Below, one piece after another: positions 26,633 to 36,358 of a stretch of 64,000 bases of DNA; position 1 is the stretch's first letter, and each line of letters begins with the position of its first letter. Below the pieces are notes generated by a model. The model made no database searches. It had not been told where the DNA came from and saw only the letters and a program-made list of their open reading frames with translations. Source of the DNA: Bacillus yapensis. GTDB lineage: Bacteria > Bacillota > Bacilli > Bacillales > Cytobacillaceae. The stretch lies in assembly GCF_005280205.1 (NCBI RefSeq), contig NZ_SUND01000001.1, forward strand, positions 310,001-374,000, given 5' to 3'. The translations under genes were made by a program, and so were the position numbers.

Positions 26633-28684
26633 TTTTGGGGTGTACCCCATTTGATACACTTTCGCAATGGCTTGTGCACGGTCAGTGACACCAAGCTTTT
26701 GCAAGATATTCGTCATATGATTTTTCACCGTATGGTCACTGATAAAAAGTGACTGGGCAATATCACGATTGTTCAAGCCATTTAGGACCTGAGCCAATAC
26801 TTCCATTTCGCGATTTGATAGATTCAGTTTTTCTTTTATCTCTTCTTCCTCAAGACCAGCTGCGACCTGCTCCTCTAAAGGAATAACCATCTCAACCATA
26901 TGACTCCTTGATTCCCACTCCTCGAATTTATGTAAAAGTAGATCATCTTTCATACGAGGATCAAGCTTCACACCTGTATGATGAAGGAGAATTAATAGAA
27001 TCTTATGCGCAACATGGTCTACTTCATCCGCACGATAATATTGCTCCATGAGATCTTTCGTTTCTTTTTCAACGATAGAATCGTGCCAAATCTCTTCCTC
27101 ATAAGAGGACAACACAATGGCATTTTTAATGGCATGGATTTGTTCAGCAGCCAAGCCCATTTGCTGACCGAATCCGCCCACCAATTCTATTGCCTGCATA
27201 CTTTGTTCATACTTTGCTGGTTGCTGCTTTTCTAATAATTTCGTAAGGACACGGATCATCTTCTCATCCGATTGTGGCGCATGTTCTTTTTCCAACAAGG
27301 AAATGGATATCCCACCGGCAATACCAATACTCGATAGGAATGGGATATACGGTATCACTTCCTCCTCATTTTGAACGCCGATGCTGAGGACCCCGAATAC
27401 TTGGTTCCGAAATGTAATCGGCATCTCATAGACTAGGCTGCCATTTTCGTGTTGATAAAAAACCCCGTTAGCCCCTTCTACATTTTCACGACCGAAGTAT
27501 CTTTTTCCTAAATCTCTTCCATAATGATTCAAAAATTCATTTTTCATTCCTCGAGATAGAATAGATAATTTACTTTCCTCTTGCATGTCCTTATAAAGTA
27601 CGCAGGCAAAAGATCCTGACAGAATATTCATTCCCATATCAATTAAAATATAGAGAACTCTCTTCATATTCTCCACATTGGTCATCGCGCTGAAAATTTC
27701 GTTTAAGGTTGATAGCTGTAGAAGATGATTATTAAGGCTATCTTTCAAGGTTTGTTGGTTTAGAAAAATTCCAATCAGAGAGGCCAAGTGTCGGATATCT
27801 GTCACATCAAACTGCGCCTCTTCCTTTTCACTTCCCCCGAACAACAGCGCATTCATCTGGCCCCCGATCTTAATCGGCTGACAAAACAAGCTCCTTGGAA
27901 AAAGACCGCACTCCTTATACGGTAACAGACGCGGATCTTCTTGAATGTTCGTCCAATAGGAATATTCTTCGGTCACGATCACCTGGCCAAGAAATCCTTC
28001 CCCTAATGTAATTTCTTTTCCCTTAACAGCTGCATGACTAGAATCAAGAAAATGTTGGATAACATATTTTTCATGTTCTTTTTGTACAGCTAGACCAATA
28101 AAGTCAAGCTCTGCACGTAGCTCCTTAAATTGATGCAAGAGTAATTCTAGATTAAGACGTTCATTCGAAATTTGTTCAGCAACCCATTCCGTTTTCGCCG
28201 TTTTCCTTTGATAAACATCGACACGTTGTTGTGATTGATAGATTGATTGAATAGATTCAGAAAATTGTTGGAAGGCAGATAGGATTTCCTCTTTTTCTTC
28301 CTTTGAAACAATTGGAAACATCTCCAAATGGTCCACAAAATGGACACCTTCAGGATGTTCCAGAAGATATTTTTTTACAATCTCTACCGTCCCTTCCTCC
28401 ACGAGGACACCGCCTATTAAATAAAAAGGCTTGGACGAACCTGTGACAACAGGAGTGATTAATGCCTTTAATCCTGGGATAGTATCAACAAAAACAGCAT
28501 TCTTTATCTTTGATGGGCTTGGAATGAGCTCAATGATTTGCCTAAATAGCGCGTCCTCAAACGGCCATTTCGGATACGAAACCTCGGTCTGTGGCAGTCG
28601 ATTTTCATCGACCATTAATATCATCATATCCAGCAGTTGAGCATGTCCATTTTGAAGGTTTTGGAACGTTTTATTTAGTCCCAT
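26630..28684 (-). CDS. GAF-GAF-LuxR family transcriptional regulator
   Basis: The 684-residue protein has an N-terminal region of unknown fold (1-150), a coiled-coil-rich linker, two GAF-type sensor regions (about 190-310 and 325-465), a helical part and a C-terminal LuxR helix-turn-helix at 620-684 (LNLSNREMEVLAQVLNGLNNRDIAQSLFISDHTVKNHM in two adjoining parts). There is no receiver domain, so GAF ligands or partner proteins probably set its activity. Its ATG overlaps the end of the upstream winged-helix gene by 10 bp, which couples it to the KaiC-like operon. Targets are unknown. Confidence 0.87.
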   Translation of the reverse strand: MGLNKTFQNLQNGHAQLLDMMILMVDENRLPQTEVSYPKWPFEDALFRQIIELIPSPSKIKNAVFVDTIPGLKALITPVVTGSSKPFYLIGGVLVEEGTVEIVKKYLLEHPEGVHFVDHLEMFPIVSKEEKEEILSAFQQFSESIQSIYQSQQRVDVYQRKTAKTEWVAEQISNERLNLELLLHQFKELRAELDFIGLAVQKEHEKYVIQHFLDSSHAAVKGKEITLGEGFLGQVIVTEEYSYWTNIQEDPRLLPYKECGLFPRSLFCQPIKIGGQMNALLFGGSEKEEAQFDVTDIRHLASLIGIFLNQQTLKDSLNNHLLQLSTLNEIFSAMTNVENMKRVLYILIDMGMNILSGSFACVLYKDMQEESKLSILSRGMKNEFLNHYGRDLGKRYFGRENVEGANGVFYQHENGSLVYEMPITFRNQVFGVLSIGVQNEEEVIPYIPFLSSIGIAGGISISLLEKEHAPQSDEKMIRVLTKLLEKQQPAKYEQSMQAIELVGGFGQQMGLAAEQIHAIKNAIVLSSYEEEIWHDSIVEKETKDLMEQYYRADEVDHVAHKILLILLHHTGVKLDPRMKDDLLLHKFEEWESRSHMVEMVIPLEEQVAAGLEEEEIKEKLNLSNREMEVLAQVLNGLNNRDIAQSLFISDHTVKNHMTNILQKLGVTDRAQAIAKVYQMGYTPK

Positions 28685-28917
28685 ATCGCTTCTCTCTGAA
28701 ATTGAAACGTGTCTGGTTGCAAATACCGATAAATTGCCTGCTCGCCATCGCCGATTTTTTCTAGAATGGAGACTGTTACTAAGTGTTCTAAAATCATTGC
28801 TAATTCCGTTGTTTTTCTTCCAAGCCTAGAGGCTAATCCTTCTGCCGTTTCAAACGTATAAGGATTTTCTTCGAAGAAAAGAGTACACTCTACTTTTAGG
28901 GGATTAAGCTGTAACAT
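28675..28917 (-). CDS. Small winged-helix protein in the KaiC-like operon
   Basis: The 80-residue protein reads as a winged helix: a strand-helix start, NPYTFETAEGLASRLGRKTTELAMILEHLVTVSILEKI as the helix-turn-helix, and a wing through AIYRYLQP. It starts after AGGAGGGGGG. It lies 14 bp after the KaiC-like gene and overlaps the LuxR gene, so all three are probably made together. A DNA-binding or KaiC-partner role is inference. Confidence 0.75.
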   Translation of the reverse strand: MLQLNPLKVECTLFFEENPYTFETAEGLASRLGRKTTELAMILEHLVTVSILEKIGDGEQAIYRYLQPDTFQFQREAIWD

Positions 28918-28931
28918 TTGTGTCCCCCCTC

Positions 28932-30359
28932 CTATATCAGATTAATATATGGCTTTGTATTTATATTCTCAACAAGCAATGGAATGGACATTTTGCCCAT
29001 AGGTGATTTTAATAGCTGAACATATTGATAGCTTCCTTCCACCCATGTTTTGATCACTCCATTTGAAGTACGCTCAATGAAACTCGATAATTCTGGCCCT
29101 AATTCGGTAAAATTGGATAAAGCTAGGACACTAAAACCTGACGCATTCAATTTCGAAATTTCTTCCGTAAAGTAGGTTTGCAAGAAATCCTTGCCCCTCT
29201 GAGAGACAATCGTATTTAAATCATAGTAGACAAACCATTTCTCATTTCTTTCTACACTTGACTGAATATATGGTAAAAGAACTGTTTGGGTTGCCTGCCG
29301 ATACTCTTCGTTCTTCAGATCCGAAACATCGATGATAGCCTCTTCAAAGCCTGGTGGAATCGGACGTCGATAATGTTCGATAAAGAAAACTTTCCTCTTC
29401 GCCACATATTCCTTTAAATTGACGCCATACAGTCCATAAAGAAACTCTAAGTCATTAATCGTAGAGAGACTTGATAGAAGAATAATCAAGTTTTCTCCAG
29501 CCAAAAGGCGATTTGCCGCAATCGAGACCGCCAAATATTTATAATTGGCTTTACTGTTTGTATCTAAAATAAACGCGGAGCCTTCTGGGATTCCCCCATC
29601 TAGCAACTGATCTAGCCTTGGAATTCCTGTCGTAATAGCAGTCGCATTGTACAAATGAGCCTTATCTTCAACCATAGAGAAGGCTGGTAGTAAATGAATT
29701 CCATGATCGGTGATGCGATAAATATGCTCCCCTTCGACGATTTTTCGACCTCTCATTTTTAACACTTCTAATGTACGCTTTCGATAATGCTCCTTGTAAT
29801 CCTTGAGCGCCAAACGAATAACTCCATCAACAACATAATTAATATATGAAATTTCTGAATCTTGTGCTGCTGTTTGCTCTTGAATAAGCAAGGATGTCAG
29901 GTTGAACTTTCTTAATATATTGCGAAGTTTATAGATTGTTTTTCGCTTCGTCTCGACACTTTCGTCTCCGATTTGGAAAAGGCTAATGCTGTCGATCGCT
30001 ACTCGCTTACAGCCAATCTCATTGATAATTTGCTCGAATAAGCCGTTCTGTGTTTCCATTTGCTCAAGTAGCACTTGTGGAGAGACACATAGAACTCTCA
30101 TTTTATTTTCGCGTTCTAACGCTGGAATATCCCATCCAAACGCCTTCATTTCTTTATATAATTGACCAGGAAGTTCTTCAAATGTAATATACAATCCTGG
30201 TTCATCGTATTGAACAGCACCATTATAGAGAAACTGCATACTTAAATTCGTCTTCCCTGTTCCAGGCAATCCTTCTAGTAAAATCGTAGCTCCTGTTGGA
30301 AAACCACCATTAAGTAGAAAGTCAAGTCCTTGAATACCTGTGGAAGTATACTGATTCAT
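28932..30359 (-). CDS. KaiC-like RecA-fold ATPase with a degenerate second domain
   Basis: The 475-residue protein has two KaiC-type domains. Domain 1 is intact: P-loop GLPGTGKT at 30-37, the paired catalytic glutamates E61-E62, Walker B RVAIDS with D123, and the family block RTLEVLKMRGRK at 196-207. Domain 2 begins TTGIPRLDQLLDGGIPEG near 243 but its P-loop position (264-274, ILDTNSKANYK) has lost the GxGKT residues, so it should not hydrolyse ATP. No KaiC-like C-terminal phosphorylation segment is evident. It is the first gene of an operon with a winged-helix gene and a GAF-LuxR regulator. Its role in this organism is unknown. Confidence 0.88.
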   Translation of the reverse strand: MNQYTSTGIQGLDFLLNGGFPTGATILLEGLPGTGKTNLSMQFLYNGAVQYDEPGLYITFEELPGQLYKEMKAFGWDIPALERENKMRVLCVSPQVLLEQMETQNGLFEQIINEIGCKRVAIDSISLFQIGDESVETKRKTIYKLRNILRKFNLTSLLIQEQTAAQDSEISYINYVVDGVIRLALKDYKEHYRKRTLEVLKMRGRKIVEGEHIYRITDHGIHLLPAFSMVEDKAHLYNATAITTGIPRLDQLLDGGIPEGSAFILDTNSKANYKYLAVSIAANRLLAGENLIILLSSLSTINDLEFLYGLYGVNLKEYVAKRKVFFIEHYRRPIPPGFEEAIIDVSDLKNEEYRQATQTVLLPYIQSSVERNEKWFVYYDLNTIVSQRGKDFLQTYFTEEISKLNASGFSVLALSNFTELGPELSSFIERTSNGVIKTWVEGSYQYVQLLKSPMGKMSIPLLVENINTKPYINLI

Positions 30360-30587
30360 AAAGTTCTCCTCCTTGCTTTCCCCTTTGCATTGAATCCTAC
30401 TATATTCACAGTAATTTAGTAATATTGTGATAATTCCATTATACCTGTTACGACTACTTGATTAAATACATTTCCGAAAAATTGTAAACAATATGTATGT
30501 AGTGGAAACTATTTTGATAGAAAAAAAACTATTATTAATATCGACCATATGATTGGCTCATAAAAAACTGTTCTATGAAATTACTCA
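30360..30587. promoter_or_regulatory. Promoter region of the KaiC-like operon
   Basis: On the minus strand a consensus -10 element TATAAT (plus 30438-30443) lies about 80 bp upstream of the KaiC ATG; the -35 at 16-17 bp spacing is poor (TTAATC or TTTAAT), which suggests an activator. No gene is seen in this stretch. Confidence 0.5.
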
Positions 30588-30672
30588 ACTAGTGACCGCA
30601 TGGAGCTTTCATGAAGATAACTATTGCTAGAAGCCAGCGAAAGATGTCCGCATGAAAAGTTCATCCTAACAT
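30588..30672. repeat. Inverted-orientation copy of the 52-bp repeat family
   Basis: GTGACCGCATGGAGCTTTCATGAAGATAACTATTG-like sequence (two parts, 30594-30630) is followed 52 bp later by TGTCCGCATGAAAAGTTCAT. This is the reverse complement of the core at 43165, with a related spacer. About one and a half units are present. Confidence 0.7.
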
Positions 30673-30769
30673 CATAAAAAAACGTCCGAAATTCTATACT
30701 TTTCGCGATGTTTTCCACCAAATCAAGCTCATATAGCTAAATCAACTTCACTCTCTCAATAAACATTTT

Positions 30770-31345
30770 CTAGTTTGCCTGACCAGTATCAGGAGGCACT
30801 TTCCCAAACTTATGAACTAATATGAGAAGAGTGACTTCCATAATTAAACTGACAATAATAGTGACCACACTTAACCCAGTCGCCCATCCCTCCGCCAGAT
30901 TTACTAAAAAAGACTGAATTAGTATTACTATTAATGTAGCTGTTATGTATACTTTGCCAGTTTGCTCGGCTCGCTTGACTAGTTCTGCTTCTCCCCATTC
31001 CTGAGCTATTCCCGTCATAAACTTTAAAAGGTAAAATACTAATACAAGCTTTAAGATACCTAGACCCGTCATATATGTAGGCCATATTGAATAAGGTGAG
31101 ACAACTTCATCTGGTGTATTCTGGACAAAAATAGTAGGAATCGATATGAACAAAAGAGCCAGTGCCATTGTTTTTACCTTATATCTGTCACCTAAAGCAT
31201 TCTTCTCCACTTCCAGTGCGCTAACTCCTGAAAAAACAAGAAAATACCCAAGTGGGTCAGGCAAAATATCAATCACAACAATATGAATCTCCAACAATAT
31301 AAGCAATAGACCCCAGAAGATTTTTCGAAAAGAAGATTGCATCAT
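30770..31345 (-). CDS. Membrane protein of unknown function (five to six segments)
   Basis: The 191-residue protein has hydrophobic segments near 10-30, 34-45, 58-76, 98-116, 132-150 and 158-180. I recognise no family. Its ATG overlaps the stop of the 328-residue gene upstream (ATGA), so the two are probably made as a pair in the membrane. Confidence 0.7.
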   Translation of the reverse strand: MMQSSFRKIFWGLLLILLEIHIVVIDILPDPLGYFLVFSGVSALEVEKNALGDRYKVKTMALALLFISIPTIFVQNTPDEVVSPYSIWPTYMTGLGILKLVLVFYLLKFMTGIAQEWGEAELVKRAEQTGKVYITATLIVILIQSFLVNLAEGWATGLSVVTIIVSLIMEVTLLILVHKFGKVPPDTGQAN

Positions 31346-32328
31346 TCTTTTTCACCCTCTTTCTCAGCGATCAACTGTTCTATAGCGCGCTGAGTTACAT
31401 AAGGATGATCGATAATACCCGCATAGCTAACAAACGACTCCCCAGATTCCGTTGTTCCAGTTATTTTAGAAGCTAACTCAAGAAAACTAGTACGATTCGG
31501 ATTTAGGAACACATTCAAACTTAATCTTTCATCTGTCTCCATCTTAAATGGAAATTCTACATTCTTAAGCAATATGCCCGGAGTATTTTCCCAGTCTACT
31601 GACTGTTCCTCAAACCCACTCGGTATATCCTCCCCATCCTCAAGTTCCTTCCGCAACTCTATATCGTCAATATCTACCTTTGCTTTGAAAACATCTGATA
31701 TTTCATTCGCGAAAGGCACTGAAATGTCTTCTACAGTCAATGGCTTTAAACTAACAAATACACTCTTGCTTTGACCATCATTGCTACCTGAACCCATCCG
31801 TTGTTCGAGAATTTCAGGAGTAGAATCATTTATAAGCAAAGCAACTTTCCCAATATTCGCAGTCATCATTTCTTGATTATCAAAATACACTTCCATATTT
31901 TCAAATGTCCATCTATCCCCTGGCATCCCCGTCGCGAAAGCCTCCGGGTGAATCCCCACGGTAACAGACTTTAGATAATAATGACGGAATTCCTGCTCTA
32001 CATGATGGATTGGTTCACTGGTCCCAAAGAATTCGTAGTCAAAGCCGCCAGAATCCACATACACTTCCGCACCATCAATATAGACGTCAACTACATCAAC
32101 ATTGTCATATTTATTCGTTAAATAGTAAAAAGTTAGCTGAATCCCTTCTGATTCATAATAGTTCGTATCCGTTACTTCCTCATCTTCGTTTCGAATAGGC
32201 AGTGCTTGTTCATAAAAATGTTTCATAAATATCGGTTCATCAAGTTGCTTAGATTCGAAATACAGGTAATTCCCACCCCAACTAAGGACCACGAGCAACA
32301 ATCCGATCCACAAATACCTTTCTTTCAA
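31342..32328 (-). CDS. Membrane-anchored extracytoplasmic protein of unknown function
   Basis: The 328-residue protein has one N-terminal membrane anchor (about 6-24, LWIGLLLVVLSWGGNYLYF) and a long acidic, strand-rich outer part (VVDVYIDGAEVYVDSGG, SVTVGIHPEAFATGMPGDRW). There is no lipobox. It is coupled to the membrane protein downstream. No family is recognised. Confidence 0.7.
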   Translation of the reverse strand: MKERYLWIGLLLVVLSWGGNYLYFESKQLDEPIFMKHFYEQALPIRNEDEEVTDTNYYESEGIQLTFYYLTNKYDNVDVVDVYIDGAEVYVDSGGFDYEFFGTSEPIHHVEQEFRHYYLKSVTVGIHPEAFATGMPGDRWTFENMEVYFDNQEMMTANIGKVALLINDSTPEILEQRMGSGSNDGQSKSVFVSLKPLTVEDISVPFANEISDVFKAKVDIDDIELRKELEDGEDIPSGFEEQSVDWENTPGILLKNVEFPFKMETDERLSLNVFLNPNRTSFLELASKITGTTESGESFVSYAGIIDHPYVTQRAIEQLIAEKEGEKE

Positions 32329-32433
32329 GTTGTTCCCTCCTCAGACCTTTCCATGCGACAATTATACCATTATTTAACAATGCCAAAGGGGATATTTTAA
32401 TGCTCGCTATACCTCAAATTCACACCTTTCTTA

Positions 32434-32468
32434 TAAAAAAATAGAGCAGCCTTCAAAGCTACTCTATT
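32434..32468 (-). terminator. Terminator of the chemoreceptor gene
   Basis: AATAGAGTAGC pairs with GCTGCTCTATT (one mismatch) on the minus strand, followed by seven T. Confidence 0.8.
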
Positions 32469-32475
32469 GTCATTT

Positions 32476-34458
32476 TTAAAATTTATATTTCTTAATCAGG
32501 CTTTGTAGATCGTCAGCCATTTCTGCTAAAGATTTGGCAGATAGAGAGATTTCCTCCATCGATGCCAGTTGTTCTTCGGTTGATGCTGCCACTTCCTCCG
32601 AAGTCGCTGCATTGCTTTTCGCGGTATCAGCAATTTCCATAACCGTAACGTCTACTTCCTGTAAGCCCGCAGACATTTGCTGAGCCGTTGAAGAAATGTT
32701 CTCCATTTGCGGAATAATGTCTCTCATACTTATTAAAATCTCATTGAATCGACGAATGGCTTCTTTCGATACATCAAGACCGTCATTCACATCATTAGTA
32801 ACTTGATTCATCTTCTTCACTGTTGCAACAGTATCCTTTTGAATCGCCTGAATGATTTCAGCAATTTGCTTTGCTGAAGCCTGAGATTGCTCCGCTAATT
32901 TTCTTACCGAATCAGCCACGACTGCAAATCCTTTTCCAGCCTCGCCAGCACGTGCTGCTTCAATCGCTGCATTTAAGGCAAGCAGATTCGTTTCATCCGA
33001 GATTCCCGTAATGACTTCAAGAATGGAGCCAATTTCATTTGAACGTTTCGCTAATAGTTGAATAATTTCGTTCGACTCTTGGACAGATAAAGAAATAGAT
33101 TCCATTTGGCTTACCGTTTTGCTCACCGATTGACCGCCTTCTTCTGCCTTGTCTGTTGTTTCCTTTGTTAAATCGGTCACAACAAGTGCACTTTTGGCAA
33201 TCAGCATCGAACCTTGAGAGACTTCATTGATGGCCGCTACTGACTCATCAATACTATGCGTTTGTTTTTCTGCACCACTTGCTACCTCTACAATTGCAGA
33301 TGCTACCTGCTCCGTTGCTTGGCTAGTTTGCTCAGCACTTGCCGTTAATTCATCTGATGACGCCGCAAGTTGAACAGAATTGTCTTGAATCTTACTTAAT
33401 AGATCGCGAAGATTCCCTTGCATCTCACTAAAGGAACGACTTAACTGGCCAATCTCATCCTTTGCGCTAGAATCGATTGTTTTCGTAAGATCACCTTCGC
33501 CAATTTCTTTAGCAGTCTGCTGCAAACCATTTAATCGTTTCTTAATCGAACGGACAAGCAAGATCACAATGATTGCTCCGATTAAAAAGGAAATTCCCAT
33601 AACAATCAGGTTTGTCGTGATAATCGGTTGAGCAGTTTCCCTTACTTCCTGAGTAAAGAAAGTTCCTCCAATTTTCCAACCGGTAATTTCATTCGTAACA
33701 AAGGCCATTTCTTTTTCGTCACCTTTGAACGAATAGCTAAAGTCCCCTGACTCTTCCTTATAAAGATTGTCAAAAAACTTTTCTTCCGCTGGTGCACCAA
33801 CTTCTACATTTGGAGCAACAACATAGTTTTTATTTTGATCGAGTAAAATCGCATAACCTTTTTTACCAATAACAACATCTTTCGTCACTTCCTGAAGCTC
33901 CGTGATGTTCAAATCGATCCCGAATACACCCGATCCATCACCGATCGACTGTGAAACGGTCACAACCATATCACCAGTACCTGCATCCACATAGGGACTG
34001 CTTACGATTGCTTGGCCTTTTTTTGATTCAGCATCCGTAAACCACTGACGACCTGTTGGATCAAAGTCTGCAGGCAATTCGAGCTCTGGATATGTAATCA
34101 TCCGTCCATCGGATGTCCCAACATAAACAGTTTGAACTTCTGGATGAAGCCCAATGTACTGCTTTAGCTTTTGTACAATTGCAGAACTCTCACTTCCATC
34201 TCCATAAGTATCAGAAGTAATGGTTTCTGAAAAAAAGTTCGCATCATGTACTTTAGGAGCAAATGTATGATCAAGATTCGAGTTCAATAATGAAACGCTA
34301 CTCTTTGCCCCTTCTAATAATTCATTTCCTAACTCTTTTTCCGCGCTTGAAAAAGCAAAAAAACTGACAATAAACGTAGGGATTACTAGCATAATTGCAA
34401 AAGTAACATATAACTTCACCGCTAAGCTCATTCTAAATTTAGGAATGAATTTTTTCAT
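32476..34458 (-). CDS. Methyl-accepting chemotaxis protein (Cache-HAMP-MCP)
   Basis: This is a 660-residue transmembrane chemoreceptor. A first membrane segment (about 14-36) is followed by an extracellular dCache-type sensor (about 40-275, with [16 protein letters not shown] and [11 protein letters not shown]), a second segment (283-302), HAMP (303-356) and the signalling domain, whose hairpin tip [20 protein letters not shown] lies at about 488-507. It resembles B. subtilis McpA/McpB/TlpA. The ligand is not predictable from sequence. A SigD-like promoter lies upstream. Confidence 0.93.
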   Translation of the reverse strand: MKKFIPKFRMSLAVKLYVTFAIMLVIPTFIVSFFAFSSAEKELGNELLEGAKSSVSLLNSNLDHTFAPKVHDANFFSETITSDTYGDGSESSAIVQKLKQYIGLHPEVQTVYVGTSDGRMITYPELELPADFDPTGRQWFTDAESKKGQAIVSSPYVDAGTGDMVVTVSQSIGDGSGVFGIDLNITELQEVTKDVVIGKKGYAILLDQNKNYVVAPNVEVGAPAEEKFFDNLYKEESGDFSYSFKGDEKEMAFVTNEITGWKIGGTFFTQEVRETAQPIITTNLIVMGISFLIGAIIVILLVRSIKKRLNGLQQTAKEIGEGDLTKTIDSSAKDEIGQLSRSFSEMQGNLRDLLSKIQDNSVQLAASSDELTASAEQTSQATEQVASAIVEVASGAEKQTHSIDESVAAINEVSQGSMLIAKSALVVTDLTKETTDKAEEGGQSVSKTVSQMESISLSVQESNEIIQLLAKRSNEIGSILEVITGISDETNLLALNAAIEAARAGEAGKGFAVVADSVRKLAEQSQASAKQIAEIIQAIQKDTVATVKKMNQVTNDVNDGLDVSKEAIRRFNEILISMRDIIPQMENISSTAQQMSAGLQEVDVTVMEIADTAKSNAATSEEVAASTEEQLASMEEISLSAKSLAEMADDLQSLIKKYKF

Positions 34459-34504
34459 ATACCTTCTTGCCTCTTTCTTTAGTAAAATAGTTGTGTTTTA
34501 CTGT

Positions 34505-34530
34505 ATATCGACAGAAAACGAGCGATTTCA
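34505..34530 (-). promoter_or_regulatory. Candidate SigD promoter for the chemoreceptor gene
   Basis: On the minus strand GTCGATAT (plus 34505-34512) is one base from the SigD -10 consensus GCCGATAT, and TGAA stands 14 bp upstream at the -35 position. Chemoreceptor genes of B. subtilis use SigD, which supports the reading. Confidence 0.45.
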
Positions 34531-34600
34531 ACAGGAAATTATTCCTAAATATTGAAACCTTTTTTACAAAATTCCGTATATCGATTAAAGAGAGGTGTTC

Positions 34601-36307
34601 ATGGTGCATAGAAAAATTTTTTCCGCAATTTTCGTTAGTCTTTTGACTGTCGTATTCTTGTTTCCAATCACGAGCTTGGCTGCTGACTTTTCGATCACCC
34701 AAGTGAGAATCGATGCTTTTTTACAAGAGAATGGGAACGTCGAAGTTCAGGAAACCCATACGTACTCCTTTGATGGAGATTTTAACGGGATTACTAGAGA
34801 AATTATTCCGAAAAAAGGTACGAGTATTTCAAAGCTCAAGGCAAGTGAGAACGGGAAATCGTTGAAAGTGGAAAAAGAAGACGATTTATACAAGATTTAT
34901 CGTAAAGGCGAAGATGAATTAATTACCGTTGATCTAGCGTATACAATCAAAAACGGGATCGATAAATACGCCGATGTAGCGGAATTTTATTGGCCATTTT
35001 TCGATGACCGGAATGAATCCCCCTATGGAAATATGACCATCGTTGTTCATCCACCTAGCGAGACTTCCGATGTGATTGCCTATGGGGAAGATGAAGCCTT
35101 TGATACAGAGATGGTCCAAAACGACGGTTCAGTGATTTTTCAACTAGGTGAAGTTCCAGAAGGTGAAAATGGAGATATACGTGTCGCATACGACGCTACC
35201 CTTTTTCCTAGCGCGAATATTGCTGCCGATAAAAATATGAAGGATTCGATATTACAGGACAGACAGGAGCTTTATGAAAAAGCCGCTGCACGTGCAGAAA
35301 TGAGAGAAACTCTTGGTGGCGTTTCTTTCGTCGTAGTCATGGTATTTACGGGGATCCTGTTGCTGTTTGGAATTGTGGCTTACATGCGAGCAAAGGCAAG
35401 AGAATTAGAGGTCGAACGAAGAAGCGGGCAATCTTCTCTCATTCCGAAGGAAGAATTGAGCATGCCGGCAACACTCTATTTTATTAAGGGCCTTCTTCCT
35501 GCTGATGCGATAGCAGCTGCACTCCTTGATTTGGTGCGAAAAGGTTATGTTAAAAAGTTAGAGGATGACCGTTTTCGATTCGTAAGCTCGGCTCGTGCCT
35601 TAGAACATGAGCAAATGCTACTCGAATTTCTATTTGACGAAATTGGTTCTGGCGGAGAATTTAGTTTTTCGGATTTAAAAGCCTACACAAAAAGAAAGAG
35701 TAATCATGAGAAATACCACACGAAAATGACGCAGTGGCAGCAGGCTGTCCAGCAAGAAGTAAAAGAAAGAAGTTTGTTTGAAAAGAACGGAAAGCTTCGT
35801 TGGCTGTTTGCCATTTTCGGTATCCTCTTGTTTGGTTTTGGAATTTATGTGTTAGTGTACGAACTATTTGGGTGGTTCTTCGCATGCTTTGGATTATTTG
35901 TGGCTTATATAATCTTAGCTCTCGTTTATCGGCCAAAGACAACGGAAGGCCTACAGATTATGACCGGCTGGCGATTGATGAAGGAGCGATTAGAAAGCCT
36001 TTCGACGAAGGAATGGGAAGACTTATCTACAGATGAGCAAATGCGTGGCTATATTTTTGGAATCGGGATGAATGATAAAAAGGTTATCGCTCGGAACAAA
36101 GAGCTGATTCAATCATTCCAGCGTCCTGCTCATCACAATCAGGACGATTGGATCGTTTTCAATTCGTTATTTCTTATTGGCCCACTGGCCTCTTCTCATT
36201 TTCAATCAGCCGATCGGACCATACAATCTACCGTAAACACCACATCAAGTACAACTGGTGGAGGCGGCGGTGTTGGTGGCGGTGGCGGAGGTTCAGGTGC
36301 TTTCTAA
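34601..36307 (+). CDS. DUF2207 domain membrane protein
   Basis: The 568-residue protein has a cleavable-type signal sequence (about 1-28), an extracytoplasmic DUF2207 domain (about 30-205, with EVQETHTYSFDGDFNGITREI), a membrane segment near 240-262, a cytoplasmic part with winged-helix-like traits (DAIAAALLDLVRKGYVKK), two further segments near 398-440 and the Gly-rich end GGGVGGGGGGSGAF typical of the family. The start is the ATG at 34601 after AAGAGAGG. Function is unknown. Confidence 0.88.
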   Translation: MVHRKIFSAIFVSLLTVVFLFPITSLAADFSITQVRIDAFLQENGNVEVQETHTYSFDGDFNGITREIIPKKGTSISKLKASENGKSLKVEKEDDLYKIYRKGEDELITVDLAYTIKNGIDKYADVAEFYWPFFDDRNESPYGNMTIVVHPPSETSDVIAYGEDEAFDTEMVQNDGSVIFQLGEVPEGENGDIRVAYDATLFPSANIAADKNMKDSILQDRQELYEKAAARAEMRETLGGVSFVVVMVFTGILLLFGIVAYMRAKARELEVERRSGQSSLIPKEELSMPATLYFIKGLLPADAIAAALLDLVRKGYVKKLEDDRFRFVSSARALEHEQMLLEFLFDEIGSGGEFSFSDLKAYTKRKSNHEKYHTKMTQWQQAVQQEVKERSLFEKNGKLRWLFAIFGILLFGFGIYVLVYELFGWFFACFGLFVAYIILALVYRPKTTEGLQIMTGWRLMKERLESLSTKEWEDLSTDEQMRGYIFGIGMNDKKVIARNKELIQSFQRPAHHNQDDWIVFNSLFLIGPLASSHFQSADRTIQSTVNTTSSTTGGGGGVGGGGGGSGAF

Positions 36308-36310
36308 AGC

Positions 36311-36358
36311 AAAAAAGGTTAATCAGCCATTTGCGGCATGATTAACCTTTTCTCTTTT
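36311..36358. terminator. Bidirectional terminator, DUF2207 gene / FMN reductase
   Basis: A perfect 13-bp stem (AAAAGGTTAATCA and its complement, 36313-36325 and 36339-36351) with a 13-nt loop is flanked by A and T runs; it serves two convergent genes. Confidence 0.9.
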
